NCBI RefSeq assembly: GCF_001591585.1
Contig: NZ_BCVE01000009.1
Location: 62,001-126,000, forward strand
DNA from: Niallia circulans NBRC 13626
Lineage (GTDB): Bacteria; Bacillota; Bacilli; Bacillales; Cytobacillaceae
Direction: 5' to 3'
Length of the DNA stretch: 64,000 nt
Part shown: one piece after another, positions 49,461 to 57,889 of the stretch
Layout: every line of letters starts with the position of its first letter
Numbering within the stretch: position 1 is the first letter of the stretch
Translations under genes and position numbers: made by a program
Notes under the pieces: generated by a model
Databases searched by the model: none
What the model was told of the DNA's origin: nothing
The model's input: only the letters and a program-made list of their open reading frames with translations

Positions 49461-49910
49461 CTATTTTTCTTCAATTAATCTATCTAACTTGGCATACGTG
49501 TCTATAAAGTTTTGAATTTCAGTATGATCAAATTGCGAAATAACAGACACAATCACACTTTGAATTTTTTTCTCCATCTCGCCAAATATTACTTTTCCTG
49601 CTGAAGTTAAAGTTAAATAAATAACACGCCTATCCTTTTCATCTCTTGTTCTCTCAACCCATCCCTTTTCAACTAAGCGGTTGATGATAGGAGTAATGGC
49701 ACTTTTTTTCACCCCAAACACAATCGCAAGCTCTGTAGATGTACATACTTCGACATTGTTGATATGGCGCATCGTAAAATGCTGTTCTGTTGTTAGAACA
49801 TCTCCTATTTCCTGTCTAATTAACTGATCAAATTTACGATTAACAGAAAAATTTATACTTACATATCGATCAATAATCTGATTTATCTCTGTTCGATTAA
49901 TAACATTCAC
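49461..49910 (-). CDS. MarR-family regulator, YdgG type
   Basis: 149 residues from a GTG at 49910 directly after GGGG. Winged helix-turn-helix in TSTELAIVFGVKKSAITPIINRLVEKGWVERT and the wing RDEKDRRVIYLTLT. It precedes the MMPL exporter gene by 26 bp. A 19-bp palindrome at its own transcription start indicates autoregulation of the regulator-exporter operon. Confidence 0.9.
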   Translation of the reverse strand: MNVINRTEINQIIDRYVSINFSVNRKFDQLIRQEIGDVLTTEQHFTMRHINNVEVCTSTELAIVFGVKKSAITPIINRLVEKGWVERTRDEKDRRVIYLTLTSAGKVIFGEMEKKIQSVIVSVISQFDHTEIQNFIDTYAKLDRLIEEK

Positions 49911-49922
49911 CCCACATCTATT

Positions 49923-49977
49923 TAGTTAAAGGGTTTAACTATTAAATATTTTAACTTTATTTTTATTTTTATGTCAA
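49923..49977 (-). promoter_or_regulatory. Promoter and operator of the MarR-MMPL operon
   Basis: TTGACA (49977-49972) and TTAAAA (49954-49949), 17 bp apart on the minus strand. TAGTTAAA, three bases, TTTAACTA at 49923-49941 is a perfect inverted repeat starting at the expected transcription start, 13 bp before the GTG. Confidence 0.85.
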
Positions 49978-50049
49978 CACAAAATTTTCATGCCAAAAAG
50001 GGAGATATCAACAGCACTAGGATTGCAATAATTCCTCCTTTAATTGATT

Positions 50050-50059
50050 ATGCTATAAT
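50050..50059 (+). promoter_or_regulatory. Extended -10 promoter of the thioesterase gene
   Basis: TATGCTATAAT contains TGN-TATAAT with TATAAT at 50054-50059; no good -35 is seen. Its position shows that the start codon must lie downstream, at 50073 or 50088. Confidence 0.6.
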
Positions 50060-50087
50060 AAGAAAAAAATTAATGGAGAATAAGAAT

Positions 50088-50486
50088 ATGTTTCCAAATA
50101 TCTCAATAAAAAATACACTTATGGAAAGTCTAGGAATCAATATTGTTGAAGTTAAAAATGGGGTATGCATTGCGACAATGCCAGTAGATGAACGAACAAA
50201 ACAACCTTTCGGCTATCTACACGGCGGGGCTTCCGTAGCTTTAGCGGAAACTGCTGCAAGCGTTGGAGCAGCTAGTCTAATTGATGCCAAAAAACAAGCG
50301 GTGTTTGGCCAAGAAATAAACGCAAACCACATTCGTTCGGTAAAAGAAGGAATTGTAACCGCAACTGCTACAGTTATTCATCAAGGAAAATCCAGTATGG
50401 TTTACGAAATTAAAGTAGAGAATGATAAAAAGGAATTAATATGTATCTCACGGTGTACGCTGGCAGTAATTTCTTTAGAGAGATAG
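50088..50486 (+). CDS. Hotdog-fold acyl-CoA thioesterase (PaaI/MenI type)
   Basis: 132 residues from the ATG at 50088, nine bases after GGAG; an earlier in-frame ATG at 49971 lies upstream of the promoter and is excluded. The hotdog core has FGYLHGGASVALAETAAS, with the catalytic Glu in ALAET, and a C-terminal KSSMVYEIKVEN. It hydrolyses an aromatic or other acyl-CoA; DHNA-CoA hydrolase (MenI) is one possibility. No linked pathway genes. Confidence 0.85.
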   Translation: MFPNISIKNTLMESLGINIVEVKNGVCIATMPVDERTKQPFGYLHGGASVALAETAASVGAASLIDAKKQAVFGQEINANHIRSVKEGIVTATATVIHQGKSSMVYEIKVENDKKELICISRCTLAVISLER

Positions 50487-50542
50487 TTTTTCTTTAAGGA
50501 ATTTGGAGGAGAAATTTAATTTTAGTTGATATTTGTGGTCGG

Positions 50543-50870
50543 TTGGCTGATATATTGGGAGGTTGGCTGATTCCTCCCTCCTTTTGGCTGATATTTCGGC
50601 ACTTTGGCTGATTTCTCCCTCCTTTTGGCTGATATTTTTGCACTTTGGCTGATTCCTCCCTTCTTTTGGCTGATATTTCAGCACTTTGGCTGATTCCCCT
50701 CTCCTTTTGGCTGATATTTCTGTTCTTTGGCTGATTCCCCTCTCCTTTTGGCTGATATTTTTGCACTTTGGCTGATTTCTCCCTCCTTTTGGCTGATATT
50801 TCGGCACTTCGGCTGATTCCCTCCTCCTTTTGGCTGATATTTCTGTTCTTTGGCTGATTCCCTCCTCCTT
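50543..50870. repeat. Tandem array of eight 41-bp units
   Basis: Each unit has a 20-bp half (TTGGCTGATATTTCGGCACT type) and a 21-bp half (TTGGCTGATTCCTCCCTCCTT type), so the motif TTGGCTGAT recurs every 20/21 bp. The 328 bp are exactly eight units; degenerate copies flank both ends (from ~50522 and to ~50890). Because 41 is not a multiple of three and the minus strand has no stops in any phase, all three minus frames stay open and give the same peptide periodicity. Probably non-coding. Confidence 0.95.
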
Positions 50871-50929
50871 TTAGGTAATTTCTTCGATCTTTGTTCCCTA
50901 TCCAGCACTTCTTTTTTCAAATCAATACA

Positions 50930-50975
50930 AAAAGTGCATTCAAAAATCAATTTGCTGATTTTTGAATGCACTTTT
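50930..50975 (-). terminator. Perfect 20-bp hairpin at the malL end
   Basis: 50930-50949 pairs without mismatch with 50956-50975 around a 6-nt loop. T-rich tails lie on both sides, so it may end malL and isolate the repeat array from transcription. Confidence 0.85.
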
Positions 50976-50989
50976 CTCTTAACTATCTC

Positions 50990-52654
50990 TTATTTACAAG
51001 TATACATTCTTGCTTCATATGGTTTCAATGAAATGGAAGTTGTTGGCTCATGTTCTTCAACAGAGTAATTTGCTAACAGTAAATTTTCATGCTCCAATTC
51101 GACGACACGATTTTCAAACACTGCCTCTTCTGCTGATAAATTAGAAATGATCACCATCTTTTTATCATCCAGGGTCCGAGTGTAAGCAAAAACCTGTTTA
51201 TTCTCTTCATCCACTAAATCAAAGGTTCCATATGTTAAAATGGGACCAGATTTTTTCAAATCTATCATCTTCTTATAAAAATGATAGATAGAATCTGGAT
51301 CTTGCTTTTGACTTTCCACATTGATATCTAAATAGTTTGGATTCATTCCCATCCAAGGCTTGTGTTCAGAAAAACCAGCATATTCATCACTAGACCATTG
51401 CATTGGGGTTCTGGAATTATCACGGCTAGTAGACCAAATAATCTCCATCACTTCCTTATGGCTAAATCCTTCTTCCCGTTTCAATTTATAAAGGTTTTTC
51501 GTTGCCACGTCATCATATTCCTCAATCGTTGGAAATTGAACATTCGTCATTCCTATTTCTTGACCTTGATAAATGAATGGAGTTCCTTGCATAAAGAAAT
51601 ACATCATCCCTAAAGCCTTGGCACTTTCTTTCCAATATTCCTTATCATTACCCCATGTGGAAACAGATCTTGCTTTGTCATGGTTTTCAATAAACAAAGC
51701 ATTCCATCCCTTGTTTTCTAAACCTTTTTGCCATTTATTTAAAACCTGTTTCAATTCCATAACATCGACGCCATAATTTTTTTCGTTATCCCATAAATCT
51801 AAATGTTCAAATTGGAAAACCATATTAAATTTTCCCTTTGTTTCTCCAACCCATAGCTCTGCTTCTTCTACCTTTACACCATTGGCTTCTCCGACTGTCA
51901 TAATATCATATTTTGCAAATGTCTCATTCTTTAACTCTTCTAAAAATGGTTGAATTCCTTCTACATTCATATGCTTATCAAAAGATGGGACATAGTCTAA
52001 GCCTAGTGGATTATCCATATCTTTTAATCCTTCTTCTTTTTTAATATGACTGATGGCGTCAATTCGGAAACCGTCAATACCTTTGTCAAGCCACCAATTA
52101 ATCATATTGTATAGAGCTTTTCTTACTTCTTCATTTTCCCAATTTAAATCTGGCTGTCTTGTTGAAAAAATATGCATAAAATATTGTCCAGTTGTCTCAT
52201 CCAGTTTCCAAGCAGAGCCTCCAAATATACTTTCCCAGTTATTCGGCTCTTTCCCATCTACTCCATCTCTCCAAATATACCAGTCTCTTTTCGGATTATT
52301 TAAGGAAGACCGAGATTCTACAAACCATTCATGCTCATCACTTGTATGATTAATTACTAAATCAATAATTAACTTCATTCCACGTTGATGTACTTCATAT
52401 AGAAGCAAGTCAAAATCATCCATTGTTCCAAACTCATCCATAATATCTTGATAATCACTAATATCATAGCCATTATCATCATTTGGCGATTTATACATTG
52501 GACAAATCCAAATACAATCAATCCCAAGTTCTTTTAAATAATCTAATTTAGTTATAATTCCTTTTAAATCCCCTATTCCATCTCCATTTGAATCCATGAA
52601 ACTTCTAGGATAAATCTGATAGGCTACTGCCTCTTTCCACCACTTTTGAGTCAC
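50990..52654 (-). CDS. malL: Oligo-1,6-glucosidase / alpha-glucosidase (GH13_31)
   Basis: 554 residues, cytoplasmic. A TIM-barrel GH13 enzyme that hydrolyses isomaltose- or maltose-type oligosaccharides. DLVINHTSDEH is region I, GFRIDAISHI holds the nucleophile Asp (~199), VGEANG the acid/base Glu (~255) and FIENHDKARS the third Asp (~329). PFIYQGQEIGMTN is also typical. It follows its LacI regulator by 57 bp. No sugar transporter is adjacent. Confidence 0.92.
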   Translation of the reverse strand: MTQKWWKEAVAYQIYPRSFMDSNGDGIGDLKGIITKLDYLKELGIDCIWICPMYKSPNDDNGYDISDYQDIMDEFGTMDDFDLLLYEVHQRGMKLIIDLVINHTSDEHEWFVESRSSLNNPKRDWYIWRDGVDGKEPNNWESIFGGSAWKLDETTGQYFMHIFSTRQPDLNWENEEVRKALYNMINWWLDKGIDGFRIDAISHIKKEEGLKDMDNPLGLDYVPSFDKHMNVEGIQPFLEELKNETFAKYDIMTVGEANGVKVEEAELWVGETKGKFNMVFQFEHLDLWDNEKNYGVDVMELKQVLNKWQKGLENKGWNALFIENHDKARSVSTWGNDKEYWKESAKALGMMYFFMQGTPFIYQGQEIGMTNVQFPTIEEYDDVATKNLYKLKREEGFSHKEVMEIIWSTSRDNSRTPMQWSSDEYAGFSEHKPWMGMNPNYLDINVESQKQDPDSIYHFYKKMIDLKKSGPILTYGTFDLVDEENKQVFAYTRTLDDKKMVIISNLSAEEAVFENRVVELEHENLLLANYSVEEHEPTTSISLKPYEARMYTCK

Positions 52655-52711
52655 TCTAATTTCTCCCTTTCTACATCTAATTTCTGTTTTATTACCACAT
52701 TAAAGGTCGTT

Positions 52712-53737
52712 TTATTCCGCTACTCGACAACAAGAGTTTCTTTCCACCATTTTCGCAGGTACGGTAATTCGCTTAGTTACAGCATTAGGATACGTAATAT
52801 CATCGAGTAAGCACTTGGTTGCTTCAACACCAAGCTGAAAAATATTAATATCCACACTTGTTAAAGAAGGCTTCATATACTTACCAGTTGAAATATTATT
52901 AAATGCAACAATGGATAAATCTTCTGGAATAGATATGGAAAGTTCCTCTGCATAGCTAATTAATTCAATGGCAATAAAATCATCGGAGACAACAAGCGCT
53001 GTCGGTCGGCTTTCCAAATTCAAAATCTCTGTAAGCTTCTCTTTTGTTCGATCCACTAATTCCTTATCATAAATGATTAACTCTTTTTGATAAGCAATTC
53101 CATTTTCCTTTAATGCTTGTTTAAAACCTTTCAAACGGTCAATCGTAAAAACCATTTCCATATTGGCTCCAATAAAGGCAATTTTCTGATGACCTAATTG
53201 AATTAAGTACTCGGTAATTTGTTTCGTAATAAACACATTATCGTTATCCACAAATGTAATTCTTTCAGCATTTTGATAGGGCCTCCCAATAACAGTAAAG
53301 GGAAATTTATTTTGTAAAAGATAATCCATAATTTTATCATTCGTTTTACTATATAATAGAATAATGCCATCTACCCTTTTCCCCTGGACCATCTCGATTA
53401 CTTCCTGCAATATTTCCTCTTCTGATGCTCCGGTTGTTAAATAAATGCCAAACTGACTTTTTCTTGCCTCCAAACTAATACCTCTTAAAACTTCTGGAAA
53501 AAATGGGTTTTCTAGCACCCTTTCTGTCGAATGCGGCATAACAATTCCGATTGTTTTCGTGCTCTTAACTACTAAGCTTCTTGCTTGAAGGTTTGGATGA
53601 TATCCTAATTCCTCCATTGCTTCCCGGACTTTGCGCTTTGTTTCATCACTTATTTTCGGATGATTCGCCAGTACCCTTGAAACAGTGGATGGAGAAACAT
53701 TTGCTAATTTACCAACATCTTTAATGGTTACTGCCAT
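52712..53737 (-). CDS. LacI-family regulator, MalR-like
   Basis: 341 residues. The LacI helix-turn-helix TIKDVGKLANVSPSTVSRVL and hinge LGYHPNLQARSL are followed by a periplasmic-binding-protein-like core. Similar to MalR of Gram-positive maltose systems. Located upstream of malL on the same strand and preceded by a LacI-type operator and a cre site, so it probably represses itself and malL and responds to maltose-type sugars (inference). Confidence 0.88.
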   Translation of the reverse strand: MAVTIKDVGKLANVSPSTVSRVLANHPKISDETKRKVREAMEELGYHPNLQARSLVVKSTKTIGIVMPHSTERVLENPFFPEVLRGISLEARKSQFGIYLTTGASEEEILQEVIEMVQGKRVDGIILLYSKTNDKIMDYLLQNKFPFTVIGRPYQNAERITFVDNDNVFITKQITEYLIQLGHQKIAFIGANMEMVFTIDRLKGFKQALKENGIAYQKELIIYDKELVDRTKEKLTEILNLESRPTALVVSDDFIAIELISYAEELSISIPEDLSIVAFNNISTGKYMKPSLTSVDINIFQLGVEATKCLLDDITYPNAVTKRITVPAKMVERNSCCRVAE

Positions 53738-53769
53738 ACTTTCCCCTCCGTTATTTTTAGCACAATAAT

Positions 53770-53783
53770 GGTAAACGCTATCA
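53770..53783. promoter_or_regulatory. cre site upstream of the malR-malL operon
   Basis: GGTAAACGCTATCA matches 13 of 14 positions of the CcpA consensus TGWAANCGNTNWCA, 33 bp before the regulator's start. Catabolite repression is expected. Confidence 0.7.
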
Positions 53784-53821
53784 TTTTATATTAAAAAAAT
53801 TGTTCTATCATTCACCTTTTC

Positions 53822-53837
53822 GTGCAAACGATTGCAC
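53822..53837. promoter_or_regulatory. MalR-type operator
   Basis: GTGCAA-ACGA-TTGCAC is a perfect 6-4-6 palindrome containing GCAAACGATTGC, the usual form of MalR operators. It lies 85 bp before the regulator's start. Confidence 0.75.
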
Positions 53838-53927
53838 TAGCATATGTAGAATATACCATAGGAAGAGCTTTATATCAATAAAAAATATTAAAATGGTAGC
53901 CAAGATTTATATTCCCATTTCTATAAT

Positions 53928-53958
53928 ATAAGCACTGAGAGTCACTCTCTGTGCTTAT
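53928..53958. terminator. Hairpin downstream of hxlR
   Basis: 53928-53941 pairs with 53945-53958 over 14 positions with one mismatch around a 3-nt loop. No T-run follows, so it may stabilise a 3' end rather than terminate. Confidence 0.45.
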
Positions 53959-53999
53959 ACTGTCACATATCCTCTCGTTCATTATTTACTATCCTAACA

Positions 54000-54374
54000 T
54001 TATTTGTCTATCGATTCTAATTCCTTTATCACAGGAGGACTTTCAAGTACCGTATCCATATAATTTCGTCCCCAGCTATACATAGCATCTAAAATAGGCA
54101 TAAGCGATTTTCCTTCATCTGTTAAGGAATATTCTACTTTTGGAGGGACAACTGGATAAACAACTCGTTTTACAATATAGTCATTTTCTAACTCACGCAA
54201 TTGGTTGACAAGCATACGCTGTGTAATTCCGGGAATTAAAGCTTTTAGTTCTCCAAAGCGCTTTGTTCCTTCCTTACCCAAATGCCAAAGAATTAACATT
54301 TTCCACTTTCCACCAATTATACTTAAGGTTAGTTCTTTCTCACAATTAAATTCTTTGCCTGCCATTCGTTCCAT
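54000..54374 (-). CDS. hxlR: HxlR-family transcriptional regulator
   Basis: 124 residues from the third of three consecutive ATGs (54374), the one best spaced from AAGAGG and aligned with B. subtilis HxlR. The whole protein is a winged helix: [24 protein letters not shown] and [16 protein letters not shown], then the wing [13 protein letters not shown]. In B. subtilis it activates hxlAB in response to formaldehyde. It is divergent from hxlAB, and the shared 170-bp interval is the control region. Confidence 0.93.
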   Translation of the reverse strand: MERMAGKEFNCEKELTLSIIGGKWKMLILWHLGKEGTKRFGELKALIPGITQRMLVNQLRELENDYIVKRVVYPVVPPKVEYSLTDEGKSLMPILDAMYSWGRNYMDTVLESPPVIKELESIDK

Positions 54375-54551
54375 CATCATTCCTCTTTCCTTAATTGATA
54401 CTTAGTATACTTTTAGACACTATATAAAAAAAAAGTGCGTACTTACTTAAATGGATTATAAAACGTATAATAACGGTTGTACAGAAATTAGACATATTTC
54501 CAGTATTCTGCGTGCAAGATAAAATGAAAAAAAGAAAAGGAGTTAAACAAA

Positions 54552-55184
54552 ATGAAATTACAATTAGCATTAGATTTAGTTAATATCCCACAAGCAATAG
54601 AGGTTGTTTCTCAGGTTGAACAATATGTTGATATCGTTGAGATTGGTACACCTGTAGTAATAAATGAAGGCCTTCACGCTGTTAAGCAAGTAAAAGAAGC
54701 TTTTCCTAATTTGTCTGTATTAGCGGACTTAAAAATTATGGATGCAGCTGGTTATGAAGTAAGCCAAGCAGTTAATGCTGGTGCTGACCTTGTCACTATT
54801 TTAGCTGTTGCTGAAGACGAATCTATTAAAGGTGCAGTTGCTGAAGCGAAAAAGCTTGGCAAAGAAATTCTTGTCGATATGATCGCTGTTAAAGATATTA
54901 AAACACGCGCACAACAACTTGATGAGTTTGGTGTTGATTACATTTGTGTTCATACTGGCTATGACTTACAAGCAGTTGGCAAAAACTCTTTTGAAGATTT
55001 AAAAGCAATTAAGAGTGTTGTCAAAAAAGCGAAAACTGCTGTTGCAGGTGGCATAAAACTAGAAACATTGCCAGAAGTTATTGCTGCTCAACCAGATTTA
55101 GTTATTGTTGGTGGGGGAATTACTAGCCAAGAGAACTTAAGTGAAGCTGCTTCTAAATTTAAAGAACTAATTGCTCAAGGATAA
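54552..55184 (+). CDS. hxlA: 3-hexulose-6-phosphate synthase
   Basis: 210 residues, TIM barrel of the OMPDC superfamily. It condenses formaldehyde with ribulose 5-phosphate, the first step of the ribulose monophosphate pathway. Active-site landmarks are QLALDLVNIPQA, LADLKIMDAAGYEV, HTGYDLQA and VAGGIKLE. AAAGGAG precedes the ATG. It is 4 bp from hxlB. Confidence 0.95.
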   Translation: MKLQLALDLVNIPQAIEVVSQVEQYVDIVEIGTPVVINEGLHAVKQVKEAFPNLSVLADLKIMDAAGYEVSQAVNAGADLVTILAVAEDESIKGAVAEAKKLGKEILVDMIAVKDIKTRAQQLDEFGVDYICVHTGYDLQAVGKNSFEDLKAIKSVVKKAKTAVAGGIKLETLPEVIAAQPDLVIVGGGITSQENLSEAASKFKELIAQG

Positions 55185-55188
55185 GTAA

Positions 55189-55746
55189 ATGAAAACAAGC
55201 GATTATCTTGACCAAGTCATTCAGGAATTAACGCAGGCAGGAGCACTTATTGCAAATGAGGACTTAGAAAAGCTTGTCGAGCGTATTCTGCAATCAAAAA
55301 AAGTTTTCGTTTATGGAGCTGGTCGTTCTGGATTTATGCTTAAATCATTTGCAATGCGAATGATGCACATGGGAATTGATGCTTACGTTATTGGAGAAAC
55401 GGTTACTGCTACCTATGAAAAGGATGACCTTCTCATCGTAGGAACCGGTTCTGGCGAAACAAAAAGTATTCTAACCATAGTAGAAAAAGCAAAAAGTATT
55501 GGTGGGAATATTACAGTCCTAACTATTTCTCCTGATTCTACTGTTGGGAAACTGGCTGACCAAGTTATTAAAATGCCTGGTTCACCAAAAGATCGAGGTA
55601 ATAAAGAAGCGAAAAGTATTCAACCAATGGGTTCCTTATTCGAACAGTTACTCCTTATCGTCTTGGATAGTCTGATTTTAAAATACATGGAAATAAAAGA
55701 ATTGGATTCCAGTAAAATGTATGGGAAGCATGCTAATTTAGAATAG
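55189..55746 (+). CDS. hxlB: 6-phospho-3-hexuloisomerase
   Basis: 185 residues, a SIS-domain isomerase that turns hexulose 6-phosphate into fructose 6-phosphate. VYGAGRSGFMLKSFAMR, GTGSGETKSILTI and QPMGSLFEQLLLIVLDSL are the conserved sites. With HxlA it detoxifies formaldehyde into glycolysis. The ATG follows the hxlA stop after 4 bp. There is no strong ribosome site of its own beyond GGATAA, so coupling with hxlA is likely. Confidence 0.95.
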   Translation: MKTSDYLDQVIQELTQAGALIANEDLEKLVERILQSKKVFVYGAGRSGFMLKSFAMRMMHMGIDAYVIGETVTATYEKDDLLIVGTGSGETKSILTIVEKAKSIGGNITVLTISPDSTVGKLADQVIKMPGSPKDRGNKEAKSIQPMGSLFEQLLLIVLDSLILKYMEIKELDSSKMYGKHANLE

Positions 55747-55760
55747 ATTTTTCCTAAAAT

Positions 55761-55796
55761 AGAAAAAGATAGACATATGCTTTATCTATCTTTTTC
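55761..55796. terminator. hxlAB terminator
   Basis: AAAAAGATAGA pairs perfectly with TCTATCTTTTT around an 11-nt loop; both strands have T-runs, so it can also end the converging gene. Confidence 0.85.
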
Positions 55797-55801
55797 TTCT
55801 A

Positions 55802-56704
55802 CTAATCAGAACCTCCACCACAGCTTGAACAGGAGCTATCAGAGGAGCAAGCGCTATCAGACGAACAGAATACCGACCCAGTTCCACAACTAGTGCAGCT
55901 TGCTGAACTATCACTACTCATTTTCATATAACTGGAAAATTCAGCGTAATGAAAATAAGAAACAGATAAGTAAGGAATAAGCATGGAATTGAATTTTTGT
56001 TCCCTTTTACTTTTTTTCATTTTGTCATAGATGGTACTTTTTTGATAATCTCTAACCTTCTTTACCGACTTTTTCATAGCGGTAATCAGCGCATAAACAG
56101 TAGTATGATATTTCGTGTCCGTTTTAAAATATCGATTTAATAAGTCGTCTTCAGCTAAGTTTTTAAAGTCTTCGATAATAGTTGGATGAACTGGATGTCG
56201 AAAAAATCCCTTATATAAATAGATATTCTCTTTTCTTATAAGAAAAAGCTCTGCATAAACCCAATCAAAGAATCCCCGTAGATCAGGATTAGATTTCCCC
56301 TTTACATTAGGACTGTGATGGAGAGTAGAGCCTAAGTATTTATGGGAGAAATCCTTATATTCTCGGGTAAACATGAGCATCTGATGCCATAATTCATCAA
56401 CTTTCACGCTAAACATAGGAGATTCTTTTAAAAGAGAGGTTAAAACAAAATATCGTTTTAAATCAAGTAAGCGCCATTCATACTCATTTTCTCTTAACTT
56501 GTTCTCCCTCCTTACTCGTTCTTCTACATTTTCCATATAACTTCTAGTAAGAGAATGTTCTAGGTCTTCACTTAGTTTTTTTAACCCTTTAATTGGCTGA
56601 ATCTCTAATACTTTAGGAGATACACCAAATTTAAAGGTGAGTCTTGTGCGCAGAAATAAAATAATCCAAACCATAATAGCGGTAAGTAGAAGCAGCCATG
56701 CCAT
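55802..56704 (-). CDS. DUF1399/GRDP-like membrane-anchored protein with Cys/Ser-rich tail
   Basis: 300 residues from the ATG at 56704, preceded by GGGGAG. One N-terminal membrane segment (residues 2-20), then a basic cytosol-facing or outer domain containing DELWHQMLMFTREY, which resembles the (D/E)xxWH motif of glycine-rich domain-containing proteins (DUF1399). The last ~35 residues are almost only Ser, Cys, Gly and Asp with six cysteines, for example SCTSCGTGS and SSCSSCGGGSD. Function unknown; the tail could bind metal or be cross-linked. Monocistronic. Confidence 0.65.
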   Translation of the reverse strand: MAWLLLLTAIMVWIILFLRTRLTFKFGVSPKVLEIQPIKGLKKLSEDLEHSLTRSYMENVEERVRRENKLRENEYEWRLLDLKRYFVLTSLLKESPMFSVKVDELWHQMLMFTREYKDFSHKYLGSTLHHSPNVKGKSNPDLRGFFDWVYAELFLIRKENIYLYKGFFRHPVHPTIIEDFKNLAEDDLLNRYFKTDTKYHTTVYALITAMKKSVKKVRDYQKSTIYDKMKKSKREQKFNSMLIPYLSVSYFHYAEFSSYMKMSSDSSASCTSCGTGSVFCSSDSACSSDSSCSSCGGGSD

Positions 56705-56840
56705 CTCATCTCTCCCCTTCCATTTAGAAACATTATCTAATTTATAAAGCATAAATTAGATATTAATAATACGAATTTTATTATGTAAAGTTCCGCCTTT
56801 AATAATTTTTTTATGCATTTAAAATGTAGCAGATAAAAAA

Positions 56841-56866
56841 TACACCACTAATAACTAAGTGGTGTA
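56841..56866 (-). terminator. Sortase gene terminator
   Basis: TACACCACT pairs perfectly with AGTGGTGTA around an 8-nt loop, followed on the minus strand by TTTTTTATC. Confidence 0.8.
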
Positions 56867-56940
56867 CGTATTAAGATAATATGTGTAGATTCTTATCTGC
56901 TGTTACGAGTATTTTTTCATTTACAGAGTTGGTATAATCA

Positions 56941-57519
56941 CTATATTCTTTTAGCATAAATAATATAACGCTGCGGTGCATTGCCTACAAAGCGAAATGG
57001 ATAACATGTTGTCAGGATAAGTTCTTCTTGTGAATCATCTAGTGTAATAATCGATTGATCATCGGCCTCGACTATTTTAGTAGAAGTGATTTGATAAGAG
57101 AATTCCCCATATGGCAAAATAATTTTAAGCTCGTCTCCTATTTCTAATTCTCCTGCTCTCCTAAAAACCGTATCACGATGGCCCGATAAGACGATTTGTC
57201 CATTTTCATCTGGATAGAAGCTGCCTTTATAATGTCCGACCCCTTTTTCCAAATCATCTGGATCTGTCCCTTCCACAATTGGTAACTCCCCATCAATTTT
57301 GTCAATCTCTAATAGCCCAACAGCATCTCCAATAGATGGGACAAAACGTTTACTTTCTTTATCCACCCACTTTTCATTCCCCTTGTTAATGGCTGCCTTA
57401 GCTTCGGATAAAGAGTTCTCCGTTTGCGCTTTCGTATCCATTATATTCCAAACGCCATACCCAATAAAAAATACTCCGCCTATTATAAGCAGGAGGGATA
57501 ACCATTTAGTCCACTTCAT
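56941..57519 (-). CDS. Class D sortase
   Basis: 192 residues with one N-terminal membrane segment (about 5-25). The transpeptidase fold has the catalytic His in LSGHRDTVF, the Cys in LILTTCYPF and the Arg in APQRYIIY. Class D enzymes of Bacillus join LPXTA/LPNTA-type substrates to peptidoglycan, sometimes during sporulation. No sorting-signal substrate is encoded nearby, so the partner is elsewhere. Confidence 0.9.
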   Translation of the reverse strand: MKWTKWLSLLLIIGGVFFIGYGVWNIMDTKAQTENSLSEAKAAINKGNEKWVDKESKRFVPSIGDAVGLLEIDKIDGELPIVEGTDPDDLEKGVGHYKGSFYPDENGQIVLSGHRDTVFRRAGELEIGDELKIILPYGEFSYQITSTKIVEADDQSIITLDDSQEELILTTCYPFRFVGNAPQRYIIYAKRI

Positions 57520-57889
57520 ATCATCCTATGCCTTTCTTCATTAATTTATTAAAACAACTATTTCGTATTACGACCAGTATAATTTCTACTTTGATTAAAT
57601 TGTAAGCTATTGTCACAGTATCTGGCAATAGCTTTCCTTCTCTACTTTTTGTTATTTGTACTCATTACAAACATACATACATATTATTCACACGTACTTA
57701 CTATCAAAAAAGTAGAAAAAAATAATTGACATTTTTTACTTTGTTTAAAACAAAGAGAAAGCGTTTAATATATTAATCCATAAAAAATTCGGTTTTTATT
57801 CAAATCCTCCTGAAACGATTTATGTTAAGATAGTAATGTTTTTCCTTATAGCTTTCAGGAAAGAATTATCTCGCAAGGAGCGTAATACC
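57520..57889. other. Control region between the sortase and YoaK-like genes
   Basis: Contains a 9-bp-stem hairpin AAGCTATTG/CAATAGCTT (57604-57634) and an 8-1-8 palindrome CTTTGTTT-A-AAACAAAG (57739-57755) beside a TTGACA (57726-57731) whose -10 is unclear. The AAGGAG site at the right edge belongs to the YoaK-like gene. No open frame. Confidence 0.5.

Noticed and set aside
49971-50087. Longer N-terminus of the thioesterase from the ATG at 49971
   Set aside because: The extended -10 promoter at 50050-50059 lies downstream of that ATG, and the extra 39 residues show no hotdog-family similarity.
50475-50971. Three overlapping minus-strand open frames with ISQKE/ISAKRR repeats
   Set aside because: They are all products of the same 41-bp tandem repeat read in three phases. 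None has a specific start signal, and identical peptides in every frame point to repeat structure and not to selection on protein.
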